This document shows, piece after piece, positions 23,566 to 31,621 of a DNA stretch of 35,986 nucleotides. Under the pieces are notes generated by a model. It was not told where the DNA came from. It saw only the letters and a list, made by a program, of their open reading frames with translations, and did no database searches. This stretch comes from Candidatus Aminicenantota bacterium (GTDB taxonomy: Bacteria; Acidobacteriota; Aminicenantia; Aminicenantales; UBA4085). The translations under genes were made by a program, and so were the position numbers. Position 1 is the first letter of the stretch, and every line of letters begins with the position of its first letter. Location: assembly GCA_026393905.1 (NCBI GenBank), contig JAPKZH010000401.1, positions 1 to 35,986 of the forward strand, given 5' to 3'.

Positions 23566-24759
23566 ATGTCCAAAACAAATCCGGACGCGGGACCGGATAA
23601 AAGCGTCATCCTTCACAAGGGAAAGGAAAAAGCCGTCAAAAACCGTCACCACTGGATTTTTTCCGGCGCGGTGAAATCCCTCCCGGATTTTGAGGACGGC
23701 AGTCTTCTGCCTGTCCGGAGCGCCGAGGGAGAATACCTGGGCACCGCCTATTTCAACAAGCGCTGCTCGATCATCGGCCGCATGGTGAGCTTTGATGAAA
23801 CGCCGCCGCTGGCCGCTCTTGAGAGGCAGATCGATCGGGCCATCGCCCGGCGCCGGCCCTTTTTTGGCGCCGAGACGAATGCCTTTCGTCTGGTCAACGG
23901 GGAAGGGGATGCGGTCCCCGGGCTGGTCGTCGATCGATACGATGATGTCCTTGTCCTTCAGATCTCTACGCTGGGGATGGAACGATTGAAGTCCTTTGTC
24001 GTGGACGCGCTGGTCAGACGGCTGGCGCCCCGCTCCATCTACGAAAAATCCAACCTGCCTTCGCGTCGGGAGGAGGGTCTCCGAGATTCCGAAGGACTCT
24101 TGTCCGGGGAGAACGTCGAGAAGGTGGAAATCCTGGAAAACGGTCTGCGTTTTATCGTCGACCTTCCGCGCTCGCAAAAAACGGGCTTCTATCTTGACCA
24201 GAGAGAAAATCGCCGGCTGGCCGAATCATGGGCCCGGGGAAGGACCGTCTTGAACTGTTTTTCCTATACGGGAGCATTTTCTGTTTTTGCTTTGAAGGGG
24301 GGAGCCCTGTCTGCGGACAGCGCGGACACCTCAGAGCATGCCCTCGAGCTGGCCCGGGAAAATTGCCGCCTGAACGGCTTTGAGGACGACAGCAATCATT
24401 TTTTCGTGACGGACGTCTTCGATTTTCTGCGGCAGAACGACCTCCGATACGATTTTATCATCCTGGACCCGCCGGCCTTTGCCAAAAAGAAGATCGAAGT
24501 CGTCCCGGCCTGCCGCGGCTATAAGGACATCCACAGGATCGTCTTTCAGAAGATCCCGTCCGGCAGCCTGGTGATGACCTTTTCCTGTTCGTTCTTCGTC
24601 GACGAAGCCCTCTTCCAGCAGGTCATCTTCCAAGCCGCCCGGGAGGCATCGCGCGACGTCCGGATCTTGCAGAGGCACCACCAGGCTTATGACCATCCCA
24701 TCAACATCTATCAACCGGAGAGCGATTACCTCAAGGGTTTTCTTTTGTATGTGGATTGA
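23566..24759 (+). CDS. rlmI: RlmI-like SAM-dependent 23S rRNA methyltransferase
   Basis: This 397-residue protein (ATG 23566; a TTG lies two codons earlier) has an N-terminal PUA-like domain (KSVILHKGKEKAVKNRHHWI, about residues 10-85). A RlmI/RlmKL-type Rossmann methyltransferase follows: LVNGEGDAVPGLVVDRY, KTGFYLDQRENR, VLNCFSYTGAFSVFALKGGA (SAM site), DFIILDPPAFAKKK and MTFSCSFF with a Cys suited to 5-methylcytosine chemistry. RlmI methylates C1962 of E. coli 23S rRNA; the assignment to the exact base here is by family. It is coupled to the Nudix gene upstream. A broken nuclease gene starts 16 bases downstream. Confidence 0.88.
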   Translation: MSKTNPDAGPDKSVILHKGKEKAVKNRHHWIFSGAVKSLPDFEDGSLLPVRSAEGEYLGTAYFNKRCSIIGRMVSFDETPPLAALERQIDRAIARRRPFFGAETNAFRLVNGEGDAVPGLVVDRYDDVLVLQISTLGMERLKSFVVDALVRRLAPRSIYEKSNLPSRREEGLRDSEGLLSGENVEKVEILENGLRFIVDLPRSQKTGFYLDQRENRRLAESWARGRTVLNCFSYTGAFSVFALKGGALSADSADTSEHALELARENCRLNGFEDDSNHFFVTDVFDFLRQNDLRYDFIILDPPAFAKKKIEVVPACRGYKDIHRIVFQKIPSGSLVMTFSCSFFVDEALFQQVIFQAAREASRDVRILQRHHQAYDHPINIYQPESDYLKGFLLYVD

Positions 24760-24775
24760 AGAAGGAGAGTTTTCC

Positions 24776-24925
24776 ATGGCCATCTCGTTTTCGTTCACAC
24801 GAATCGGGAGCTTTGAGTCCTGCAAGCTCCAGCATAAATACAACTACATCGACGGCCTGCGCACCGGGATGAAAACCATCGAAGCCTTTCTGGGGAGCCG
24901 CGTCCATCTGAAAGATAAGAAATAA
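24776..24925 (+). pseudogene. Truncated PD-(D/E)XK nuclease (RecB/Cas4-like), N-terminus only
   Basis: AAGGAGAG followed by ATG 24776 opens 49 codons. They match the start of RecB/Cas4-like PD-(D/E)XK proteins: SFSFTRIGSFESCKLQHKYN, YIDGL and then IEAFLGSRVH, where F-x-x-C-x-x-x-Y-K and G-x-x-x-H are conserved landmarks. The chain stops five residues after this His (LKDKK), before the catalytic D and E-x-K motifs, so it cannot be active. With its binding site intact it may still be translated as a small peptide. No CRISPR array or cas gene lies nearby. Confidence 0.65.
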
Positions 24926-24943
24926 ACATAAAGGAGGCGAGGG

Positions 24944-25417
24944 ATGGAGGATCTATCGGGGTTGAGAAAAGCTTACAGGACCTCGAGCCTCGTCGGCGCG
25001 GCGGTCATCGCCAGTCTGTTTTTATATGCCGTCGTCGTCGAGGTCGGACGGGCCTGGCTCAAGCCGTTTCTGGGCTTTGCCCGGGTCGAAAACGCCCTGG
25101 TCTTGCGTTATGCATTTTACGCAGCGGCGATCGTCATCGTTATCTCGAGCCGCATCTTGAATTCCCTGATTCTGCGAAAATCCAGGCAGGATGACCCGAA
25201 AGCCATCATCCGAAAACTCAGCCTGGCGGCCATTGTCTCGATGGCCCTGGGTGAGGGACCGGCCGTCATGGGTCTCGCTCTTTTTCTGCTGGGGGGCTTT
25301 TCCCGGGATTTTTACATGCTGCTCATTGTCTCGCTTTTTCTTGAATTCATGTATTTTCCGCGGCTGCGGAATTGGGAGAATTATCTTAAGGACCTGCCGC
25401 TTTCCTGCCGGCTGTGA
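24944..25417 (+). CDS. Small four-helix membrane protein, function unknown
   Basis: AAAGGAGG lies five bases before ATG 24944. The 157-residue protein has four predicted membrane segments: about residues 15-34 (LVGAAVIASLFLYAVVVEVG), 48-68 (LVLRYAFYAAAIVIVISSRI), 86-112 (containing SMALGEGPAVMGLALFLLGG) and 115-132 (FYMLLIVSLFLEFMYFP). A buried Glu in the third segment (G-E-G-P) and a basic loop between segments two and three stand out. I do not recognise the family. It lies between the nuclease remnant and the ribonuclease gene on the same strand; the next ATG is seven bases after its stop. Confidence 0.75.
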   Translation: MEDLSGLRKAYRTSSLVGAAVIASLFLYAVVVEVGRAWLKPFLGFARVENALVLRYAFYAAAIVIVISSRILNSLILRKSRQDDPKAIIRKLSLAAIVSMALGEGPAVMGLALFLLGGFSRDFYMLLIVSLFLEFMYFPRLRNWENYLKDLPLSCRL

Positions 25418-25424
25418 GGAAGCC

Positions 25425-26840
25425 ATGAGGATTCAATTTCTGGGGGCCAACCGCCAAGTCACCGGTTCCCGCTATTATCTGGAAGCCGGAGGGCTGAAGC
25501 TGCTCATCGACTGCGGGCTTTTCCAGGAACGGTCCTACCTGGAGCGAAACTGGGAGCCGTTCCCGTCTTCCCCAGGCCAAATCGATTTCTTGCTGCTGAC
25601 TCACGCCCATTTGGACCATTCAGGCTTGATTCCCCGCTTCGTTAAACAGGGATATTCCCATCCGATCCTGGCCACCGGCGCCTCCGCCGACCTGGCGGAA
25701 ATCGTTTTGCTGGATTCGGCGCATCTTCTGGAAGAAGATGCGGCCTTGAAAAAGAAACGGCATGAGAAAGAGGGGCGAATGGGCCCCCATCCCGAAATTC
25801 CTCTGTACACGGCCCAAGAAGCCGAGCAATGTTTCCCTCTTTTTGAAGAGGTGGACTATGATAAGCCCATCCGCCTTCATGACAACCTCACCGTCCGCTA
25901 TCGCGACGCCGGCCATATCCTTGGCTCCTCATCGCTCGAACTCGACGTTCAAGACCGTGGAAACCGGACGAAGCTCATCTTCTCCGGGGATATCGGGCAA
26001 TGGAACAAGCCTCTGGTCAAAGACCCTTCCGTCTTCGACCAGGCCGATTATGTGATCATGGAATCGACCTACGGCGACCGGAACCATGAAGCTTCGGGAA
26101 AAATCGAAGATGCCTTGGCCCGGGTCGTCAATATGACCGCGGCCAGGGGCGGAAACATCGTCGTCCCGATATTTGCCGTGGAGCGGGCCCAGGAATTTCT
26201 CTTCTACTTGGGCCGGCTCGTCCGCCAAGATAGGATTCCTCATCTTCTTGTTTTTCTCGACAGCCCGATGGCCGTGGAAGTCACCAAGATCTTTTCGCGC
26301 CACGTTCAAGACCTTGACGAGCAGGCTCGGATGATGATCAGGTCCGGGGGGCAGCCGTTCGAATTTCCCGGGCTGAAACTGCTGCAAAGCCAGGAAGAAT
26401 CCAAGGCCATAAACCGGATCAAGGGGTCCTGCATCATCATGGCCGGTTCGGGAATGTGCACCGGGGGCCGGATCAAGCATCATCTGACGTATAACATTGA
26501 GCGTCCCGAATCCACGATCTTATTCGTCGGATATCAGGCCGGGGAAACTCTGGGCCGGCAGATCCTGGAGGGCAGGCCGGAGGTCAGGATCTTCGGCAAG
26601 CCCTATCAGGTCCGGGCCCAAATCGCCAAGATCGAGGGATTTTCCGGCCACGCCGACAAAGACGACCTGCTGCGCTGGTTGAACGCCTTCAAGCAGCCTC
26701 CCCGGCGTATTTTCATCACCCACGGTGAAGAAGACTCCGCCCTGAGCCTGGCCAAGCTTATCGAAGAACAGCGCGGATGGGCCGTGGCCGTGCCTTACTA
26801 CAGAGACGTTTACGAGCTGGATGAGGTCAAGACGCCATGA
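25425..26840 (+). CDS. MBL-fold beta-CASP ribonuclease
   Basis: The start is ATG 25425 (MRIQFLGANRQVTGSRYYLE), preceded by GAGGA; the longer open frame upstream overlaps the membrane-protein gene. The 471-residue product has the metallo-beta-lactamase motif THAHLDHSG (H60, H62, D64, H65), DAGHILGSSSLEL, FSGDIG, and the beta-CASP motifs: MESTYGDRNH (motif A), VPIFAVERAQEF, MAGSGMCTGGRI, and FSGHADKDDLLRW with the final ITHGEEDSA. This is the CPSF73/RNase J-like group that cleaves RNA endo- or exonucleolytically. A cytoplasmic role in RNA processing is inferred. Confidence 0.93.
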   Translation: MRIQFLGANRQVTGSRYYLEAGGLKLLIDCGLFQERSYLERNWEPFPSSPGQIDFLLLTHAHLDHSGLIPRFVKQGYSHPILATGASADLAEIVLLDSAHLLEEDAALKKKRHEKEGRMGPHPEIPLYTAQEAEQCFPLFEEVDYDKPIRLHDNLTVRYRDAGHILGSSSLELDVQDRGNRTKLIFSGDIGQWNKPLVKDPSVFDQADYVIMESTYGDRNHEASGKIEDALARVVNMTAARGGNIVVPIFAVERAQEFLFYLGRLVRQDRIPHLLVFLDSPMAVEVTKIFSRHVQDLDEQARMMIRSGGQPFEFPGLKLLQSQEESKAINRIKGSCIIMAGSGMCTGGRIKHHLTYNIERPESTILFVGYQAGETLGRQILEGRPEVRIFGKPYQVRAQIAKIEGFSGHADKDDLLRWLNAFKQPPRRIFITHGEEDSALSLAKLIEEQRGWAVAVPYYRDVYELDEVKTP

Positions 26841-26860
26841 AACGCCGTCTGTTTTTAATG

Positions 26861-27198
26861 AAGGATCCCCAAATATGTGATTTCAAAGAGGTGTCGGAAT
26901 CGCCCTCGAGGCCCGCTAGCGGAGGGGGGCCCCCGGACACTCTTGGAGGAGGACCCTTTTGCAGGTTCCCCCTCCAACGGGCGGCGGGAATACCCGCCGG
27001 CCCTGCCACCCCTCCAAGGAGCATCCTCCCATGAATTCATCGCCAGATGCTCCATGGAAAGGAGGCAGAGAGCGAAGCGAGCGTTGGAGGGAAACCCGGA
27101 ATAAGGGTTTCCCTCCAAGAGTGTCCGACGGGACTGGTTCCCCGGGAGCCCGGGGGCGATTCCGGCACCGATAGAAAATCACACAAACGAAGATACTT
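26861..27198. repeat. Mosaic palindromic repeat, copy B (338 bp, opposite orientation to A)
   Basis: The left end AAGGATC...ATGTGATTT (26861-26883) and right end (complement ending 27198) match the two ends of copy A but swapped, so the element is inverted. Inside, GGACACTCTTGGAGG near 26935 pairs with its complement near 27110-27125, a perfect hairpin occupies 27084-27097/27105-27118 (14 bp), and smaller ones occur near 26986-27003. CAGTCCCGTCGG from the A/C core occurs on the minus strand near 27122-27136. Open frames in it are not proteins. It lies between the ribonuclease and adaptor genes. Confidence 0.75.
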
Positions 27199-27216
27199 AC
27201 TATTTTTAAATTTTCG

Positions 27217-27246
27217 TTGAAATCCGGCGGTGAACGCCATTAGAAT
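27217..27246 (+). promoter_or_regulatory. Promoter of the adaptor/channel operon
   Basis: TTGAAA (27217-27222) is followed after 18 bases by TAGAAT (27241-27246). The gene starts at 27271 with GGGAG at 27261-27265. The -35 begins 18 bases after the end of repeat copy B, the same distance as at copy A. Confidence 0.5.
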
Positions 27247-27270
27247 AAGAGGTTAAGACAGGGAGTCATC

Positions 27271-28542
27271 ATGGCCGTCGAAGAACACAAGCCCGCCAAA
27301 AAAAGGTGGAGCCTGCTCAAAGTCATCGAAATTTCTCTCAGCGTCACGCTGATCATCCTGCTGGCCATGTATCTTTTCCAATTCCGTCGCCGAGGCGATC
27401 CCGAGCTGGAAGTCTCCGTCCGGGATATCACCGTTTCCGATGTCAAGCTGGCCCCCTTTCACGAATACCTGCCTGTCGAAGGCACGGTCCAGCCCATGAC
27501 CACGGTGTACCTGGATGCCGTTGAAGGCGGGCGGGTGGAGAAGATCTTCGTCGAGGTCGGCTCGGTCATCAAAGAAGGAGACCCCATCCTCGAGCTCGCC
27601 AACACCAACCTTTTGATGGACATCATGTGGCGCGAGGCCGAGCTCTTTCAGCAAAGCAACAACCTCCGCAACACCCGCCTGGCCATGGAGCAGTTCAAGC
27701 TTCAACTGGACCAGCAGCTGTCCGAGCTCGAAAACCAGATCCAGCAGCAGAAGAGGCTCTATGAACGCTATAAAGAGCTCGACAAGGACAGCCTGATTCC
27801 CAAGCACGATTTTGAGACGGCTAAAGACCAGTATGAGTATCTGCTCAAGCGCAAAGAATTGATGACGCAGAGTCAAAAGACCGAGCTCGCCTTTCGCCGG
27901 GGCCAGGTCGATGCCCTGGAACAATCGCTCCAACGGATGCAGGCCAACCTGGATGTGGTCAAGCAACGGCAGGAAAACCTGACGGTCAAAGCCCCGATCA
28001 CCGGGCAGATCACATCGCTCAATGCCGAAATCGGCCAGTCCAAGTCCCCGGGCCAGCGGCTCGGCCAGATCGACGTCCTCAGCGGTTTCAAGGCCACGGC
28101 CTTCATTAATGAGGAACATCTCGGCCGCGTCGAAGTCAACAATGCCGGCGAGTTCGACTTTGTCGGTCAAACCTTCAACTTGATCATCAAAAAGATCTAC
28201 CCCGAGGTCAAAGATGGGAAATTCGAAGTGGAGATCGAATTCCGCGGCGAACGGCCCAAGGGGATCAAACGCGGACAGACGCTTCACGTCCGTCTGGAGC
28301 TGGGCCAGATTTCCAAGGCCGTCGTCCTGGCCAAGGGAGATTTCCTGAAAGCGACGGCCGGCGAATGGGTTTATAAAATCGACATGGAAAATAACCTGGC
28401 CATAAAAACGCGGGTCAAGCTCGGCCGCCAGGATTCTCAGGCCATCGAGGTCCTCAAAGGACTCAAGCCCGGCGACCGGGTCATCACCTCCTCTTATGAC
28501 GGCTTCGCCAACAAAGAAAAGCTTCTCCTCAAAGAAAAATAA
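27271..28542 (+). CDS. Periplasmic adaptor (membrane fusion) subunit of an efflux system
   Basis: This 423-residue HlyD/AcrA-type protein has one N-terminal membrane anchor (residues 20-40, VIEISLSVTLIILLAMYLFQ). The lipoyl/barrel-sandwich halves are GGRVEKIFVEVGSVIKEGDP and LTVKAPITGQITSL. Between them is a long coiled-coil hairpin (about residues 115-235, rich in Gln, Leu and Arg, for example LDQQLSELENQIQQQKRLYE). A beta-barrel domain and the tail VLKGLKPGDRVITSSYDGF follow. It would bridge an inner-membrane pump to the outer-membrane channel encoded next. No pump gene (ABC, RND or MFS) is present in this operon, so the partner is encoded elsewhere. It is preceded by its own promoter. Confidence 0.9.
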   Translation: MAVEEHKPAKKRWSLLKVIEISLSVTLIILLAMYLFQFRRRGDPELEVSVRDITVSDVKLAPFHEYLPVEGTVQPMTTVYLDAVEGGRVEKIFVEVGSVIKEGDPILELANTNLLMDIMWREAELFQQSNNLRNTRLAMEQFKLQLDQQLSELENQIQQQKRLYERYKELDKDSLIPKHDFETAKDQYEYLLKRKELMTQSQKTELAFRRGQVDALEQSLQRMQANLDVVKQRQENLTVKAPITGQITSLNAEIGQSKSPGQRLGQIDVLSGFKATAFINEEHLGRVEVNNAGEFDFVGQTFNLIIKKIYPEVKDGKFEVEIEFRGERPKGIKRGQTLHVRLELGQISKAVVLAKGDFLKATAGEWVYKIDMENNLAIKTRVKLGRQDSQAIEVLKGLKPGDRVITSSYDGFANKEKLLLKEK

Positions 28543-28558
28543 GGAAGGGAGAATCCCC

Positions 28559-30130
28559 ATGAAAAAAACATCCGCCGCTCTTATTCTGCTTATCTCGATC
28601 TTGAGCGCCGGCCTGCCGATTCGAGGGCAGGACGCGACCATGTCCCTCGAATCCTGTATTCTGACCGCCCTGAAGAACAACCTTGGCGTGGCGATCGAGA
28701 TCATCAACCCGGAGCTGGCGGAGCTCTCGCTTTCCTTCACCAAGGAGAAGTACATTCCCAGCCTGGCCTTCGGCTTCAGCTCCCAGAACACAAGCTCGGC
28801 CTCATTCTCCTGGATCGAGGCCGCCCAGAAGATTTCGTCCGAGGACAAAAGCTATTACGGCCAGGTCTACCAATTCATTCCCACGGGCGGCAGGTTCTAT
28901 GCCACCTTGTCCTCTTACAAAAGCGAGAGCAACCGCAGCTTCCAGACGATCAATCCCCGCTTCGGCAGCACCTTGACCTTCAGCTTTAGCCAGCCGCTGC
29001 TCAGGAATTTCGGGCTGGAGCTCAACCGCCGCGACATCGTCATCTCCCGCAATAACAGGGATATCTCCGAGGTTCAATTCCGTTCCGTCCTCCAGGACAC
29101 CATTTATAAAGTCGAACAGGCCTACTGGAACCTTGTCTACAGCATTGAAGACCTCCGGGTGCGACGGCAGTCGCTGGAACTGGCCAAGGACTTGCTCACC
29201 AAGAATCGTCGGGAGGCCGAAGTCGGGACGATCGCTCCGATCGAGATCCTCAATGCGGAAGCCGAGGTGGCTACACGGGACGCGGACATTCTGGCGGCCG
29301 AAGCCCAGGTGGCATCCAGCCAGGATCTTCTCTTGAACATTCTCAATGCTCCGGGCCCGGAGGGAAAGCCAAGGATCACGGGAATCATCCCTTCGGACCG
29401 GCCGGCCTACGAAAAAAGGGCGTTGAGCTTGGACGAATGCCTGGGCGTGGCCATGGAAAACAGGCCGGATCTGCAGATTTCCAAGATCGACCTCAAAAAT
29501 AAGGAAGTCTATTACGATTATGCCAGAAACCAGCTGCTTCCGGACCTCAGCCTGTCGGCATCATACTGGAGCCCGGGGATCTCGGGAACGCAGATTCTTT
29601 ATCAGGATAACAATCCGCTCACGGGCGTGATCGTCGGGACGGTTCCCGGCGGGTCCTCGGATTCTCTGCGAGACGCCCTTCGGCTCCAATACAAGAACTG
29701 GTCGGTGGGGCTCACCCTGAGCATTCCGGTCAACAATTTCCTCACCCGGGCCCACTTCGCCCAGATCAGGCTGAACCTGGACCAAGCCCTCCTCCGGATC
29801 AAGAATCAGGAACAGCAGGTGTTCCTGGAGATCAAGAATGCCGTCCGGGCCGTGGAGACGGACTACAAGAGGGTCCAAGCCTACAAAGTGGCCCGCGAGC
29901 TCGCCGAGAGAAAGCTCCAAGCCGAAGAGAAGAAACTCAAGGTCGGCTTGACGACAAACTACATGGTCCTCTTCCAGCAACGCGACCTGGCCAATGCCCG
30001 GAGCGCCGAGCTCAAAGCGATCATTGATTACAACCTGTCGCTGGCCGGGCTGGAAAAGACCCTGGGGACGAGCCTGAAGAACAAGAATATCAAGGTCTAT
30101 GAAATCCTCCAAAGAAACGCCATGGAATAA
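28559..30130 (+). CDS. TolC-family outer-membrane efflux channel
   Basis: ATG 28559 begins a signal peptide (SAALILLISILSAGLPIRGQ) 16 bases after the adaptor gene, with GGAAGGGAG upstream. The 523-residue protein has the duplicated TolC pattern: two helical halves each starting with an L-x-x-C/A-L-x-N-N type motif (SLESCILTALKNNLG near residue 29; SLDECLGVAMENRPDL near residue 293), long coiled-coil helices (VEQAYWNLVYSIEDLRVRRQ; VFLEIKNAVRAVETDYKRVQ) and strands such as SFSQPLLRNFG and GLTLSIPVNNF. It forms the trimeric exit duct for the adaptor upstream. The cargo is unknown. Confidence 0.9.
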   Translation: MKKTSAALILLISILSAGLPIRGQDATMSLESCILTALKNNLGVAIEIINPELAELSLSFTKEKYIPSLAFGFSSQNTSSASFSWIEAAQKISSEDKSYYGQVYQFIPTGGRFYATLSSYKSESNRSFQTINPRFGSTLTFSFSQPLLRNFGLELNRRDIVISRNNRDISEVQFRSVLQDTIYKVEQAYWNLVYSIEDLRVRRQSLELAKDLLTKNRREAEVGTIAPIEILNAEAEVATRDADILAAEAQVASSQDLLLNILNAPGPEGKPRITGIIPSDRPAYEKRALSLDECLGVAMENRPDLQISKIDLKNKEVYYDYARNQLLPDLSLSASYWSPGISGTQILYQDNNPLTGVIVGTVPGGSSDSLRDALRLQYKNWSVGLTLSIPVNNFLTRAHFAQIRLNLDQALLRIKNQEQQVFLEIKNAVRAVETDYKRVQAYKVARELAERKLQAEEKKLKVGLTTNYMVLFQQRDLANARSAELKAIIDYNLSLAGLEKTLGTSLKNKNIKVYEILQRNAME

Positions 30131-30193
30131 ACCGGAGTTCCTCCCTCAAGCTGAGAGGCGGCTAGATTTTAAATTCAATCGGAGAGGTCAAAC

Positions 30194-31600
30194 ATGAGAT
30201 TTCCAAAGACCTTTGTCGAGGATATTCCTCGGCGCAAGTTTCTCGAACTGGGTCTCAAGGGAGGCCTGGCCTTGACTGCGACTCCGCAGCTCCTCACTCA
30301 ACTTTTGGCGGGTCAGGGGACAAGCGCCTCGCCCGTCAAGGTCGGCGCTGATTCTTCCCTTCTCAACAGAACGATTAGCAAAGCTCTGGAGAAGGGAGGC
30401 GATTTCGCCGAAGTGTATATCGAAAAGAGGATTTCCCGGACGATCCTGATGGAGGAGTCCAAGTTCAAAAGCGCAGTGTTCGGCATCAGCCAGGGCGCCG
30501 GGGTTCGGGTGATTGCCGGAGAAAAAACGGGCTATGCCTATACGGACGAGATCGCGGACGACAAACTCCTCCGGGCAGCCGAAGTGGCCTCGACCATCGC
30601 CCGGGGCAGCCGGGCGTCAAAACCTGTCGATATTCGGCCGGCCCGGCGCAAATCATTTATCACGATCAAGCTGCCGCTGGGGGAGGTGGCGGAGGCCAAG
30701 CGGCTGGATATCATTAGGCGCGCCCACCAGGCTGCCTTGGATTACGATGCCCGGATCAAGATGGCCTCCATCAACTATTACGAAGAAGTCCGGGGCCGGA
30801 CGATCGCCAACAGCGAGGGCGTTCTCCTCAGCGATGAGCTGCCGTTGTTGTTTTTTGTTGTCCAGACATTGAGCGTCGGGAACAATACACAGCACCTGGG
30901 ACGCGAGCGGCTGAGCCGGCATTCGGGATTTGAGATGTTTGAGGAGGTCACGCCCGAGCAAGTGGCCAGGGCCTGCGCCAGAGAGTCGATCGCCATGCTC
31001 GAAGCCAAAGACGCGCCCGCCGGTAAATTGGATGTCGTCATGCAGAACGGCTGGGGCGGCGTTCTCGTCCATGAGGCCGTCGGCCATCCCCTGGAAGCCG
31101 ACAATATCGCCAAGAAGATCGGCGTATTCACGGGCAAGCTCGGCCAGAAAGTGGCCAACCCGGTCTTCACCATGGTCGACGACGGGGGGCATCCCCAATT
31201 GCCGGGAACCGAGAGCTTCCGCAATATTCCGATCCCGCGGATGACGAACACTTTTATTGACAACGGCAAGGAGAGGCCGGAGGACATCCTGGCTTCGACG
31301 AAAAGCGGGCTGTACGTCCAGAGCTTGAGTGGAGGCAGCGTCAACCCGATCACGGGCGTTTTCAACTTTACCTGCCGCGAAGCTTACCTGATCGAAAACG
31401 GCAAAAAAACCAGCCCGGTCAAGGGAGCCACTCTCATCGGCAACTGCCTGGACATCATCTCCAACATCGATGCCGTTGGCAATGACCTCGATTTCGGGCC
31501 CGGCATCTGCGGAAAAGGCCAGTCGGCGGAAGTGAGCGCCGGCCAGCCGACCGTTCGCATCCGCGGCATCAACGTCGGCGGGACAAGAGCGGCGCGGTAG
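30194..31600 (+). CDS. tldD: TldD-type metalloprotease with apparent Tat signal and internal deletion
   Basis: GGAGAGG precedes ATG 30194. The 468-residue protein starts with IPRRKFLELGLKGGLALTAT, a twin-arginine-like signal, whereas TldD is normally cytoplasmic. It keeps the zinc motif HEAVGH (H293-H298) in VLVHEAVGHPLEADN, and the closing NPITGVFNFTCREAYLIENG and SNIDAVGNDLDFGPGICGKG. Between VDDGGHPQLPGT and ESFRNIPIPRMTNTFI about 40 residues usually found in the family (the F-D-D-E-G-V-P segment and following strands, which the neighbouring TldE does have) are missing in frame. Whether it remains active is open. It is paired with tldE 21 bases downstream. Confidence 0.88.
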   Translation: MRFPKTFVEDIPRRKFLELGLKGGLALTATPQLLTQLLAGQGTSASPVKVGADSSLLNRTISKALEKGGDFAEVYIEKRISRTILMEESKFKSAVFGISQGAGVRVIAGEKTGYAYTDEIADDKLLRAAEVASTIARGSRASKPVDIRPARRKSFITIKLPLGEVAEAKRLDIIRRAHQAALDYDARIKMASINYYEEVRGRTIANSEGVLLSDELPLLFFVVQTLSVGNNTQHLGRERLSRHSGFEMFEEVTPEQVARACARESIAMLEAKDAPAGKLDVVMQNGWGGVLVHEAVGHPLEADNIAKKIGVFTGKLGQKVANPVFTMVDDGGHPQLPGTESFRNIPIPRMTNTFIDNGKERPEDILASTKSGLYVQSLSGGSVNPITGVFNFTCREAYLIENGKKTSPVKGATLIGNCLDIISNIDAVGNDLDFGPGICGKGQSAEVSAGQPTVRIRGINVGGTRAAR

Positions 31601-31621
31601 GAAACGAGGAAGGAGACGACT

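Noticed and set aside
24776-24925. Cas4-linked CRISPR locus
   Set aside because: The Cas4-like resemblance is limited to a 49-residue fragment, and no repeat-spacer array or other cas gene was seen.
26837-27240. Several overlapping open frames on both strands in the gap after the ribonuclease gene
   Set aside because: They fall inside repeat copy B; the same peptide words (such as LRLCDFLSVP) arise from copy A, so they are translations of a repeat and not genes.
27253-28848. Minus-strand frame of 531 codons opposite the adaptor gene
   Set aside because: It lies over a coiled-coil-coding gene with clear family motifs on the plus strand; the antisense peptide has no recognisable domain.
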